A stretch of DNA of 64,000 nt. Source: Pseudodesulfovibrio sediminis (GTDB taxonomy: Bacteria; Desulfobacterota; Desulfovibrionia; Desulfovibrionales; Desulfovibrionaceae). Location of the stretch: assembly GCF_020886695.1 (NCBI RefSeq), contig NZ_AP024485.1, positions 1,311,001 to 1,375,000 on the forward strand, in the 5' to 3' direction. The translations under genes were made by a program, and so were the position numbers. Positions 9,161-17,700 of the stretch are shown here, in pieces (the stretch's first letter is position 1; each line of letters begins with the position of its first letter). The notes under the pieces are model-generated. The model was given only the letters and a program-made list of their open reading frames with translations, did no database searches and was not told where the DNA came from.

Positions 9161-10541
9161 TGACGGCCTCCTTCTTTTCAGCAGCGATACGATTGGCGCG
9201 ACGCGGCACGAACTGCCACACCGGAGACATGGCCGAGGAGTGGATCTCGCGGGCAAAGTTCAGCATGCCCACGAACCCTTCCAGCGCTTCCTTGCGCTCA
9301 TGGTTGTGGTCACAGAACCCAACACCGAGCTTGAAGGCAATGGGCCGTTCCTTGACCCCGCCCACAAAGACATCCACATCTTTTTCCTTGATGAAATGGG
9401 ACAGCTCCAGCGGGTTGGCATCGTCAATAATGACTGTGCCGGGATCAGTGATCTGTTCCAGTTCCGCGTAATCTTCTGCGGTGCCGGTCTGCGAACCGAC
9501 CATGACGCACTCCATGCCAAGGTGACGGAACGCCTTGACCAGGGAGAATGCCTTGAAGGAGCCGCCGACATACATGGCGACCTTCTTGCCTTCGAGGTCC
9601 TTGCGGTAGCGGGCCAGCTCGGGCATGAGCACTTCCAGCTCTTCCTTGACCAGCTTCTGGGTACGCTCGACAATGCCGGGGTCAATATCAGAGAAAAAGT
9701 CAGCCACCTTGTACAGGGAGTCGGCCATATCCTCGATGCCGAGGTAGGAAACACGCTCGTAGGGGATGCCGTATTCCTCTTCCATCATCTTGGCCAGATC
9801 GAGCGTGGCGCCACTGCACTGGACAAGGTTCAAGGCCGCGCCATGGCACTTGCCAATGTCTGCGACCCGACCATCGCCGGTCACGTTGGCAACAACCTGC
9901 ACACCCATCTTTTCGAAGTACTCGCGGATGATCCAGATTTCGCCAGCGATGTTGAAATCACCGAAAATATTAATGGAAAGCGGTGAAATACCCTCTGTGG
10001 GCAACGTTCCGATAAGCCTGAACATGGCCTTGCATGCGGCCAGATATCCGGCACGCTTGCTGCCCTTGAAGCCCTCGGACATGACCGGCAGGACCGGGAT
10101 GCCCTTCTTCTCGGTCATCTTGCGACACACGGCTTCCAGGTCGTCACCAATGATGCCGACGATACAGGTGGAATACACGAATGCGGCCTTGGGGCTGTGG
10201 CGATCAATGAGTTCGTCCAGCGCGGCTTCGAGCTTCTTTTCTCCACCAAAAATAACGTCGGTTTCCTGAAGGTCGGTGGAAAAGGAAAGTCTATGGAGTT
10301 CCGGGCCACTTGAGAGTGCCCCGCGTATATCCAGGGTATAGACCGCACAACCGATGGGGCCGTGCACCAGGTGCAGGGCGTCGGAAATAGGATACAGGAC
10401 CACGCGGGAGCCGCAGAACACGCATGCCCGCTGGCTGACCGCACCCGCCAGGGATTCACGGTTACAGGCGATGTCGATGGCGCCCTCTCCGCTCCTGTGG
10501 ATCTGATCCTTTCTTTCTTCAAGTATTGTTGTCTTACTCAT
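9153..10541 (-). CDS. nifE: FeMo-cofactor scaffold subunit NifE
   Basis: NifE (462 residues) is the NifD-like half of the NifEN scaffold. It has the P-cluster-type Cys blocks RACVFCGSR, LVHGPIGCAVY and STCIVGIIGDD, and the family segment DVIFGGEKKL. It lacks the catalytic FeMo-co His/Gln context of NifD, as expected for NifE. It precedes nifN with an 8-base overlap and follows a small ORF after a 92-base gap that contains a short GCCGGAG/CTCCGGC-type hairpin near 10602-10618. Confidence 0.93.
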   Translation of the reverse strand: MSKTTILEERKDQIHRSGEGAIDIACNRESLAGAVSQRACVFCGSRVVLYPISDALHLVHGPIGCAVYTLDIRGALSSGPELHRLSFSTDLQETDVIFGGEKKLEAALDELIDRHSPKAAFVYSTCIVGIIGDDLEAVCRKMTEKKGIPVLPVMSEGFKGSKRAGYLAACKAMFRLIGTLPTEGISPLSINIFGDFNIAGEIWIIREYFEKMGVQVVANVTGDGRVADIGKCHGAALNLVQCSGATLDLAKMMEEEYGIPYERVSYLGIEDMADSLYKVADFFSDIDPGIVERTQKLVKEELEVLMPELARYRKDLEGKKVAMYVGGSFKAFSLVKAFRHLGMECVMVGSQTGTAEDYAELEQITDPGTVIIDDANPLELSHFIKEKDVDVFVGGVKERPIAFKLGVGFCDHNHERKEALEGFVGMLNFAREIHSSAMSPVWQFVPRRANRIAAEKKEAVNE

Positions 10542-10633
10542 TGTTCTTCCCCTAATGAGTTAAATCTTTCAGTCGGTTACAGTCTTATCTCGGACAATCA
10601 TGCCGGAGTGTCTCCGGCGATACAGGACCTTGA

Positions 10634-10876
10634 TCAGCAGAGCCAGGCACCCTGGTCCCGCCGTCCTTCATGGAAGGCAGTAGATTCCACTTGGACGGCG
10701 AGACCGCCATCAGCCATAGAAGTTGTCATATGTCCCAACCACAAGCCGACCACAGTCACGTCGGCAGCTTGAGCGGTCAGGACGCATCCCCGACCAGTGT
10801 TCAGCATCAATTCCTGACCACGCTGCAGGTGTGGGTCAGCGATGATTGCGGGATGAATGACCATGGCTTCAGGCAT
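10634..10876 (-). CDS. small hypothetical protein between ferredoxin and nifE
   Basis: An 80-residue frame with a good ribosome site (AGAGAGGG, about 6 bases before the ATG), 15 bases after the ferredoxin stop. It has only two Cys, at GRGC and the C-terminal WLC. I do not recognise the family. The clean spacing and ribosome site support a real gene in the nif operon, but composition and protein pattern are unremarkable, so a spurious frame cannot be excluded. Confidence 0.5.
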   Translation of the reverse strand: MPEAMVIHPAIIADPHLQRGQELMLNTGRGCVLTAQAADVTVVGLWLGHMTTSMADGGLAVQVESTAFHEGRRDQGAWLC

Positions 10877-10891
10877 CGGTTACCCTCTCTC

Positions 10892-11194
10892 TTAGGCAGC
10901 CAAATATTCGGCGCAGGCTTCGCCCTCTTCGAGCGCGTCCAGAATTTCATCAATGGCCTCCTCGGAATCCACACCCTTGAACCACCAGTTCTCGGGCTGC
11001 ACGACCATGATAGGACCGGATTCACACTGCTTGAGGCAGGAGGAAGCCACGACCAGGGCGTCAATGCCGCGGTCCAAAAGTTCTTCTTCGATGTATTGCA
11101 GAAAGCCGTCAGTCTGCTTGTGACAAATGCCTTTGGGGTCACCAGCGGCGCGGAAACTCTGACAACAGATGATCATTCTCTCGGGGATAGCCAT
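10892..11194 (-). CDS. thioredoxin-like 2Fe-2S ferredoxin
   Basis: A 100-residue ferredoxin of the thioredoxin-like 2Fe-2S family. Cysteines in MIICCQSF, GICHK and SSCLKQCESGP give the C-x(10-12)-C ... C-x3-C ligand set; the last three residues before GP are typical. It lies inside the nif operon between the NifB paralogue and nifE. By analogy with FdxN- or FeSII-type proteins it may donate electrons to nitrogenase or cofactor assembly, or protect the enzyme. Which of these applies is not visible. Confidence 0.85.
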   Translation of the reverse strand: MAIPERMIICCQSFRAAGDPKGICHKQTDGFLQYIEEELLDRGIDALVVASSCLKQCESGPIMVVQPENWWFKGVDSEEAIDEILDALEEGEACAEYLAA

Positions 11195-11237
11195 TTTTCA
11201 TTCTCCTTCTCTTTCGATTGATTGCAGGTGATCAAAC

Positions 11238-12398
11238 CTATTTTTTACACTTCTTGCCTTTTTTCCCGCCGCCATAGATCGCATCCACAGTGGGTGCGAT
11301 TTCCCCGTCCGTAATCAGAACGGACATACCTTTGCGGCTCAAAACTTCTCTTGGCTTGTCGCCCGCGCTGGCTGTGAGGATCACGCAGCAGTCATTCAAC
11401 AGCTTGGCCAGCGTCTCCCAGCGCTTCCCACCGGAACCGGGTTCGGGCGCGTCGCGGGTTTCCAGCAAACAGGCCAAACCATCTTCGCGGGGACCATAAA
11501 TAAGGATCTTGTGCGCATGGCCCAGGTGGAGATCCACGTCCATGCCCGAGGAACTGACCACGGCCACATTGGGGCGTTCCTTGGTCGGCACCGGCGTGGT
11601 GCATATGCTCTCATCACACTTGTCAGGGCGATCAAGGCCGACCAGACCATCTCCGCACTCGGTCCATGCAGGCATCAGCTCGATATGCTGGGCAGCACGG
11701 TCACGTACAGTCGCCAGCAGCTCCATGTCAGGAGAACTGTCTTCCTCTTCGGGCCAGTAAGGAACAACGGCCATGATGTCGGCTCCAAGGGTGGCCATGG
11801 TCGCGGCGACCTTTTCCACATGTCCGGCATTGATACCGGGGTAGACCGTGGTGTTGACCTTGACCGTGATCCCGGCATTCTTGAATGCCGTCACCGACTT
11901 GGCCTGCTCGTTCATGAGCAGCTTGGCCGCCTCGGGCAACGGCATGTTCTTGGTCGCGGGACGAATCCACGCATAAATTTTTTCGGCAATTTCGGGATCC
12001 ACGGCGTCCACGAGAATCGTGACGTGGGAAAGCCCGAGAGCAGCCAGCTCTTCAGCATGCTCTGCACCGCTCAAACCGAGTGTGGTCAGGCACAGGGAAA
12101 TATCGGGATGGCTTTCACGGACCATCTTGAGGGTACGCAGGGTTGCCTCGGGCGCAGCCAGCGGATCGCCGGGGCCGGTGATGCCGACGATGGAAATGGG
12201 CTTCTCCTGGGCAACGACATGGTTCAGCCAGTTGAGCGCTTCCTCAGGCATGATGGCAGGCTGATTCTTGCCGAGGCCGGCGAACTTGGTGCGAGCATGA
12301 GCACGGGGTGCCACGGGCAGGTGCAACCGGCCGACGGTCTGGCGAGAGGTCATCCCGAAACAGGGGTGGGACTGGTAGTGTGTGGTGGTCGGTGCCAT
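11238..12398 (-). CDS. NifB paralogue lacking the radical SAM cysteines, with NifX-like C-terminus
   Basis: A 386-residue protein that aligns with NifB over its whole length: HPCF near residue 11, GRLHLPVAP at 23-31, the SAM-site-like GITGPGDPLA near 81, KVNTTVYPGIN, and a C-terminal NifX-like domain (HLGHAHKI, GGKRWETLAKLLNDC). The C-x3-C-x2-C triad is lost: positions matching NifB C30, C34 and C37 are A33, T37 and A40. The later CxxC pair keeps only one Cys. It should therefore not bind the radical SAM cluster. The intact frame and operon position argue for a working protein, perhaps a cofactor carrier or NifB partner. The frame is open to 12488; the ATG at 12398 after AGAAAGG matches NifB best. 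Confidence 0.9.
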   Translation of the reverse strand: MAPTTTHYQSHPCFGMTSRQTVGRLHLPVAPRAHARTKFAGLGKNQPAIMPEEALNWLNHVVAQEKPISIVGITGPGDPLAAPEATLRTLKMVRESHPDISLCLTTLGLSGAEHAEELAALGLSHVTILVDAVDPEIAEKIYAWIRPATKNMPLPEAAKLLMNEQAKSVTAFKNAGITVKVNTTVYPGINAGHVEKVAATMATLGADIMAVVPYWPEEEDSSPDMELLATVRDRAAQHIELMPAWTECGDGLVGLDRPDKCDESICTTPVPTKERPNVAVVSSSGMDVDLHLGHAHKILIYGPREDGLACLLETRDAPEPGSGGKRWETLAKLLNDCCVILTASAGDKPREVLSRKGMSVLITDGEIAPTVDAIYGGGKKGKKCKK

Positions 12399-12471
12399 GT
12401 GATTGCCTTTCTGGGGTTGGAGTAAGCCCGGAGTGGAGGGGGAAGCTCTCCACTCCGGACTGGGTATAATG

Positions 12472-13845
12472 CTACAGAACAAGCTCAAACGTCTGTTCGG
12501 GATCGTCCCTGTCCTTGCGGTCGAGGAACAACGTCAGGATCTTTTCGAGAAGCCTGAGTCCGCCCTTGTAGCCGACTGTCGGGAAGTACTGATGACCCTG
12601 CCGATCCAGGATGGGGAAGCCCCAGCGCAGGAACGGGATGTCTTCGTCGCGGGCAATGTACTTGCCGTAGGTATTACCAATAAGCAGATCAACGGATTCG
12701 TTCTTGATCCACTGATGCACGTCGAACATGTCGCCCTTGGCCTTGACCTTGACCTCGAAAGGCTGGCCTTCGCACAATTCCTTGATGCGAGCTTCGAACT
12801 TCTTGCCCGGGGTGCCGGTGACGACATAGACGGGCTGCATGTCCAGTGAAATCAGGAACTCGGTCATGGAGATGAGCTGATCCGGGTCGCCCCAGATGGC
12901 CACACGCTTACCGTAGAAGTACTGGTGCATGTCGGAGATCATATCCACGAGCTGGCCGCGTTCGACAGCAACGGAGTCGGGCACGGACACACCGGCAACG
13001 GTGCGCAGAACGTCGACAAAGCGGTCGGTGGCTGCCAGGCCGAACGGCATGTCCAGCACGGTGCAGGGAACCTTGCACTTGGAGTCGAGCCAACGGGCCG
13101 CGTCAGCAGAACACCACTCGCCCAGAGCCAGTGTACCGATGGCGTCACCGGAGGCTTTGAGTTCGGGGATGGTCACGCCGCCGTCGGGGAACATCTTGTA
13201 TTCGCCGGTCAGGGGAGCATCGAGTACGCCGGAGGTATCCGGGAACAAGGTGATATCCACGCCGATCAGACCGGCAATGCGCTTGATCTCGGCCATATCG
13301 CAGGGTTCGACCCAACCAGGGATGATGTTGACCTTGCCGTTCTTCTTGCCGGACGGTTCAGCCAACTGGGCCATGGCTTTGACCATGTTGGAGAAACCGG
13401 TGACATGGGAGCCGACATAGCTCGGAGTCGGGGCGCCGATGACAGTCTTGCCTTCGGGGATCTTGCCTTCCTTCTGTGCCTTGTCGCGGATCTGGTTCAG
13501 GTCGTCACCGATGGTCTCGGACAGGCAGGTGGTGTGCACTGCGATGACGTCCGGTTCGTAAACGGTGAAGATGTTGTTTATGGCCTGTACCAGGTTGGCC
13601 TGGCCACCGAACACGGATGCACCCTCGGTAAAGGAGCTGGTGGCAGCGGAGATAGGCTCTTTGTAGTGCCTGGTCAGGGTAGAACGATGGTAGGCGCAGC
13701 AACCCTGCGAACCGTGGCTGTGCGGGAGGCATCCCTTGATGCCAAGCGCAGCGTACATGGCCCCAATGGGCTGGCACGTCTTGGCCGGGTTGATCATCAG
13801 CGCCTTGCGCTCTTTGACTTCTTTCGGTGTATGTCTGAGTAACAT
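12472..13845 (-). CDS. nifK: nitrogenase MoFe protein beta chain NifK
   Basis: NifK (457 residues) forms the alpha2-beta2 MoFe protein with NifD and shares the P-cluster. Cys ligands lie in AKTCQPIGAM, HGSQGCCAYHR and TTCLSETIGDD. It is short at the N-terminus compared with Azotobacter NifK, as in cluster II/III enzymes such as that of Clostridium. I start it at the ATG at 13845, preceded by AAGGA; the frame is open to 13878. It is separated from nifD by an unusually structured 146-base gap. Confidence 0.95.
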   Translation of the reverse strand: MLLRHTPKEVKERKALMINPAKTCQPIGAMYAALGIKGCLPHSHGSQGCCAYHRSTLTRHYKEPISAATSSFTEGASVFGGQANLVQAINNIFTVYEPDVIAVHTTCLSETIGDDLNQIRDKAQKEGKIPEGKTVIGAPTPSYVGSHVTGFSNMVKAMAQLAEPSGKKNGKVNIIPGWVEPCDMAEIKRIAGLIGVDITLFPDTSGVLDAPLTGEYKMFPDGGVTIPELKASGDAIGTLALGEWCSADAARWLDSKCKVPCTVLDMPFGLAATDRFVDVLRTVAGVSVPDSVAVERGQLVDMISDMHQYFYGKRVAIWGDPDQLISMTEFLISLDMQPVYVVTGTPGKKFEARIKELCEGQPFEVKVKAKGDMFDVHQWIKNESVDLLIGNTYGKYIARDEDIPFLRWGFPILDRQGHQYFPTVGYKGGLRLLEKILTLFLDRKDRDDPEQTFELVL

Positions 13846-13885
13846 TTTCTTATTCCTTATCTCTTTCAATTTGTTCAAAAACCGA

Positions 13886-13970
13886 GCTGGCTAAGCGTAA
13901 ACCGAGGACAGTCTGAATCGTATCTGGCATACGTGAGGGGTTGTGTCCTCGGTACAGCGACGCAGCCAGC
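13886..13970 (-). promoter_or_regulatory. nested stem-loop between nifD and nifK
   Basis: Three nested inverted repeats fill the gap between nifD and nifK: an outer 7-bp stem (13886-13892 with 13964-13970, GCTGGCT/AGCCAGC), a middle perfect 10-bp stem (13901-13910 with 13944-13953, ACCGAGGACA/TGTCCTCGGT) and an inner 5-bp hairpin (13919-13923 with 13929-13933). No T run follows, so it is more likely an mRNA-processing or stability element than a terminator. Confidence 0.7.
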
Positions 13971-13991
13971 GTGGATTTTTCAACACATTGA

Positions 13992-15629
13992 TTATTCCCA
14001 AACGAACTTGCCTGTGAGTTCGGGACTCTCCTGCCAAGGAGCCTTCATGTAAGACCACACCTTGGAGTTAACGAGACGGTCGATTTCCTTGTAGAAATTG
14101 ACTGCGCCCTTGAATCCTGCATAGGGGCCGCCGGAGTCGTAGCTGTGCAGCTGCTTCATGGGCACACCCAGCTTCTGAATGGAGAACTTTTCCTTGATAC
14201 CGGCGCAGAAGATGTCCGGCTTGAGGAGTTCCACCAATTTCTCGGCTTCGTACTGGTTCAGGTCGTCGATGATGATGGACCCCTTATCCATGTCCGGATT
14301 CAGGCCGTCGTAGTGCTTGAACTCGTAACCGGCGTCTTCCAGAGCCTTGATTTCCTCAGGAGTCTTGCGCGGATTGTAAAGTTTCTCGTCGGCTACGACG
14401 GTGATCTCTTCAATGTTACGAGAATCGGCATCGACCTTGAGATCGGGAATGACCTGGCGTCCTTCGTAGTCATCACGGTGACCGAACTCGTAACCGGCGG
14501 AGATGGTTTTCATTCCCATTTCCTGGAACAGCTCGTTGTAGTGATGAGCGCGGGAGCCGCCGACAAACATCATGGCAGTCTTGCCATTGGTGCGGGTCTT
14601 GACGTCTTCGGACACGGCCAGAACTTCGGGCATTTCTTCGGCAATGACGGCTTCGACTCTGTCGATGAGCTTCTTGTCGCCAAAGTATTCAGCGATTTTG
14701 CGCAGGGACTTGGCCGTGGCTTCGGCACCAATGAAGTTCACCTTGATCCACGGGATGCCGTACTTGGTCTCAAGCATGTCAGCCACGTAGTTGATGGAAC
14801 GGTGACACATGACACAGCTCAGATCGGCATGCTGGGCAGAGGCGAACTGATCGTATGAAGAGTTACCGGAGAAGGTGGCGATGTTGGTGATGCCGCACTT
14901 CTTGAACACGCGGTCGATTTCGAAACCGTCGCCGCCGATGTTGTATTCGCCGAGCAGGTTGATCTTGTATTCGCCTTCAGGGGCGACTTCATTCTCACCG
15001 ACGAGGTGGGTGAAGACCTGGTTGTTGGCGATGTGGTGACCAGCGGACTGGGAAACGCCCTTGTATCCTTCACAGGAGAAGGCAAACACGTTGCAATCGC
15101 CGAACTGGGCTTTCATCTTCTTGGCAACGGCGTGGATGTCATCACCGATGAGGCCGACGGGACAGGTTGCGAACACCGCGATACCTTTGGGGTGGAAGAG
15201 GTCGTAGGCTTCCTGAATGGCAGCTTCGAGCTTCTTTTCGCCACCAAAAATGATGTCCTGATCCTGCATGTCGGTTGAGAAACAGTAAGGCATGTAGTTT
15301 TCGCCGTCAGTACCTGCGTCGGTCTGGTTACGACGGGTCAGCCATGCGTAGAAGCTACAGCCGATGGGGCCGTGAACCAGGTTCACGATGTCACGGGTCG
15401 GGCCCATGATAACGCCCTTACAACCGGCGTAGGTACAACCACGCATGGTGATGATGCCGGGGATGGTCCGAACGTTAGCCACAATCTCGGGAGCCGGTTC
15501 GGCCTCCGTGGCTTCGTTAATCATTATCTGCTTGGCACGCTTCCGGGCTACTTTGGGAGGATACTTCTTGAGAAGCTCTTCCTTGATGTCGGTAGCCGTG
15601 AACTGCACCACTTTTTTCGTCTTGGCCAT
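13992..15629 (-). CDS. nifD: nitrogenase MoFe protein alpha chain NifD
   Basis: NifD (545 residues) carries the FeMo-cofactor and half of the P-cluster. P-cluster Cys are in RGCTYAGCKGV, HGPIGCSFYAW and ATCPVGLIGDD. The FeMo-co Cys ligand is in LSCVMCHRSINYV and the His ligand in LHSYDSGGPYAG. The active-site Gln and His are kept in CEGYKGVSQSAGHHIAN. The length, with an extra segment near residues 380-430, matches cluster II/III molybdenum nitrogenases. AAGGAG lies before the ATG. The vnf/anf delta subunit is absent, supporting a Mo enzyme. Confidence 0.96.
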   Translation of the reverse strand: MAKTKKVVQFTATDIKEELLKKYPPKVARKRAKQIMINEATEAEPAPEIVANVRTIPGIITMRGCTYAGCKGVIMGPTRDIVNLVHGPIGCSFYAWLTRRNQTDAGTDGENYMPYCFSTDMQDQDIIFGGEKKLEAAIQEAYDLFHPKGIAVFATCPVGLIGDDIHAVAKKMKAQFGDCNVFAFSCEGYKGVSQSAGHHIANNQVFTHLVGENEVAPEGEYKINLLGEYNIGGDGFEIDRVFKKCGITNIATFSGNSSYDQFASAQHADLSCVMCHRSINYVADMLETKYGIPWIKVNFIGAEATAKSLRKIAEYFGDKKLIDRVEAVIAEEMPEVLAVSEDVKTRTNGKTAMMFVGGSRAHHYNELFQEMGMKTISAGYEFGHRDDYEGRQVIPDLKVDADSRNIEEITVVADEKLYNPRKTPEEIKALEDAGYEFKHYDGLNPDMDKGSIIIDDLNQYEAEKLVELLKPDIFCAGIKEKFSIQKLGVPMKQLHSYDSGGPYAGFKGAVNFYKEIDRLVNSKVWSYMKAPWQESPELTGKFVWE

Positions 15630-15653
15630 GTATCTGGTCTCCTTACGCGGCGG

Positions 15654-16028
15654 TTAAGCGATGGCGCTTGCGCCGGTTTCAGAGGTTCTGACGCGAACTG
15701 CGTCGCCGATGGGAAGGATAAAAATCTTACCGTCTCCAGGCTTGCCGGTCTGATTGGCTGCGGTGATGGCTTCCACCACTTCTTCAACCAAGTCATCGGG
15801 GACCACTGCCGTTACCATGCGCTTGGGATACAACTTGCCTTTCTCTCCCAGGACTGCTGCGGCTTCTTCGTAGCCACTTTCAGCACCTTCGACGAGAGCG
15901 GCATTGACGAACCCTTTACCTCGGCCCTGTGCTTCGTGAGCGAAGAAGGCGTCCACGCCGGCTTCAGTCAGAGCAGCCTTGGTCTTGTTCATCATGTTCA
16001 TGCGCACTACTGCGATGACTTCCTTCAT
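15654..16028 (-). CDS. nifI2: nitrogen regulatory PII-like protein NifI2
   Basis: A 124-residue GlnB/PII-family protein. It has the PII N-terminal strand MKEVIAVVRMNMMNKTKAAL, a T-loop region with RGKGFVNAAL, and the nucleotide-binding GDGKIFILPI. With NifI1 it forms the complex that, in methanogens, binds the MoFe protein and switches off activity when ammonium (low 2-oxoglutarate) rises. Its ATG overlaps the NifI1 stop by one base (TAATG). Placement between nifH and nifD is the classic arrangement of archaea and anaerobic bacteria. Confidence 0.92.
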   Translation of the reverse strand: MKEVIAVVRMNMMNKTKAALTEAGVDAFFAHEAQGRGKGFVNAALVEGAESGYEEAAAVLGEKGKLYPKRMVTAVVPDDLVEEVVEAITAANQTGKPGDGKIFILPIGDAVRVRTSETGASAIA

Positions 16029-16381
16029 TACGCGGCCTCCTCACTGGCTGCGGCGGTCTCTTGTACGCCGGAACTGATGGTGTAAACATCCTCGACATCA
16101 GTGACGAAGATCTTGCCATCGCCGAAAGCACCCTTGGTGCCGGAGCGGGCAGCGTCCATGATGGTTGCGATGACGTAATCTTTGTCTGCTGCGTTCACGA
16201 CGCTCATGAGCATGGTCTTGGGGATTTCGTCGTAGGTAACCTCACCAATCTTGATGCCGCGCTGCTTACCGCGACCAGCAACAGAATATTTGGTGACAGC
16301 AGGAAAACCGTTGTCCATCAGAGCGGCCAGGACTTCATCCGCTTTCTCGGGCCGCACAATCGCTCTTACCATGATCATCAT
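16028..16381 (-). CDS. nifI1: nitrogen regulatory PII-like protein NifI1
   Basis: A 117-residue GlnB/PII-family protein with N-terminus MMIMVRAIVRPEKADEVLAA, a short T-loop around GRGKQRGIKIGEVTYDEIPK, and nucleotide-site GDGKIFVTDV. It is the partner of NifI2, and the two are translationally coupled. AGGAGAG lies about 7 bases before the start. It follows nifH after a 155-base gap that holds a small ORF and a folded RNA segment. Confidence 0.92.
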   Translation of the reverse strand: MMIMVRAIVRPEKADEVLAALMDNGFPAVTKYSVAGRGKQRGIKIGEVTYDEIPKTMLMSVVNAADKDYVIATIMDAARSGTKGAFGDGKIFVTDVEDVYTISSGVQETAAASEEAA

Positions 16382-16430
16382 TTTAGCTCTCTCCTATCTT
16401 ACTTAATTTACTAACTTTTGGTTAACTTAG

Positions 16431-16511
16431 CTACAGTTCGAAGGGTGTGTGAACCGAGCCGCCAAAGGAATATGCTTCCTCGCGGAGGGCTGGTGCACCG
16501 AGGGACCCCAT
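16431..16511 (-). CDS. 26-codon ORF between nifH and nifI1
   Basis: A short frame (MGSLGAPALREE, ending HTPFEL) with one of the strongest Shine-Dalgarno sequences in the window (AAGGAGG, 5 bases before the ATG). It starts 25 bases after the nifH stop. Its start codon lies in a hairpin loop and its Shine-Dalgarno is partly inside two stems (see 16437-16527). It may encode a small protein or be a leader whose translation controls nifI1. No homologue is recognised. Confidence 0.5.
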   Translation of the reverse strand: MGSLGAPALREEAYSFGGSVHTPFEL

Positions 16512-16527
16512 GTGCACCTCCTTCGAA
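16437..16527 (-). promoter_or_regulatory. folded mRNA segment between nifH and nifI1
   Basis: An 8-bp outer stem pairs 16437-16444 with 16520-16527 (TTCGAAGG/CCTTCGAA). Inside it are a 7-bp hairpin, 16492-16498 with 16512-16518 (GGTGCAC/GTGCACC), and a 5-bp hairpin, 16466-16470 with 16476-16480. The outer stem and the 7-bp hairpin together cover most of the Shine-Dalgarno of the 26-codon ORF, and its ATG lies in the hairpin loop. Confidence 0.6.
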
Positions 16528-16536
16528 TGGTGAGAC

Positions 16537-17445
<909 letters not shown>

Positions 17446-17503
17446 TTATTTTATAAAACAAGACACTTACATAAAACTTAAAAATCATTATCACCTGACA
17501 ATT

Positions 17504-17519
17504 TGTGTAGGTAACAACA
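17504..17519. promoter_or_regulatory. NifA-type upstream activator site 1
   Basis: TGT-N10-ACA (TGTGTAGGTAACAACA), the consensus of NifA binding sites. It is about 105-120 bases upstream of the expected nifH start and about 135-150 upstream of the nifV start, which is normal for enhancer action. Confidence 0.7.
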
Positions 17520-17543
17520 GAATCTACAGACAAAAGTGTTGCA

Positions 17544-17570
17544 ACCTACAAAAATGTAGGTGAAACCACA
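17544..17570. promoter_or_regulatory. NifA-type upstream site 2 overlapping a palindrome
   Basis: TGT-N10-ACA at 17555-17570 (TGTAGGTGAAACCACA). The same TGTAGGT is the right arm of a perfect palindrome at 17544-17561 (ACCTACA-AAAA-TGTAGGT). A third TGTAGGT occurs inside site 1 at 17506-17512, so a second DNA-binding protein may use this motif. Confidence 0.65.
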
Positions 17571-17627
17571 GGAGCGGCCTAATTGTTTTAATACAATTAT
17601 TTAAGTATGTTATGTGAAAAACAAATT

Positions 17628-17644
17628 TTGGCACTGTTCATGCT
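17628..17644 (+). promoter_or_regulatory. sigma-54 promoter of nifV
   Basis: TTGGCACTGTTCATGCT has TGGCAC, a 5-base spacer and ATGC at -12, one base off TTGC. It lies 57 bases before the nifV ATG, on the strand opposite the nifH promoter, so the NifA sites are shared. Confidence 0.75.
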
Positions 17645-17700
17645 CAATAGAAAGACAGAACAAGAGACACAACGCACTTGTCATACGAAGGATATAGATC

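Noticed and set aside
7643-9163. A 506-codon plus-strand frame opposite nifN
   Set aside because: It is antisense to a clear NifN gene and has no domain similarity.
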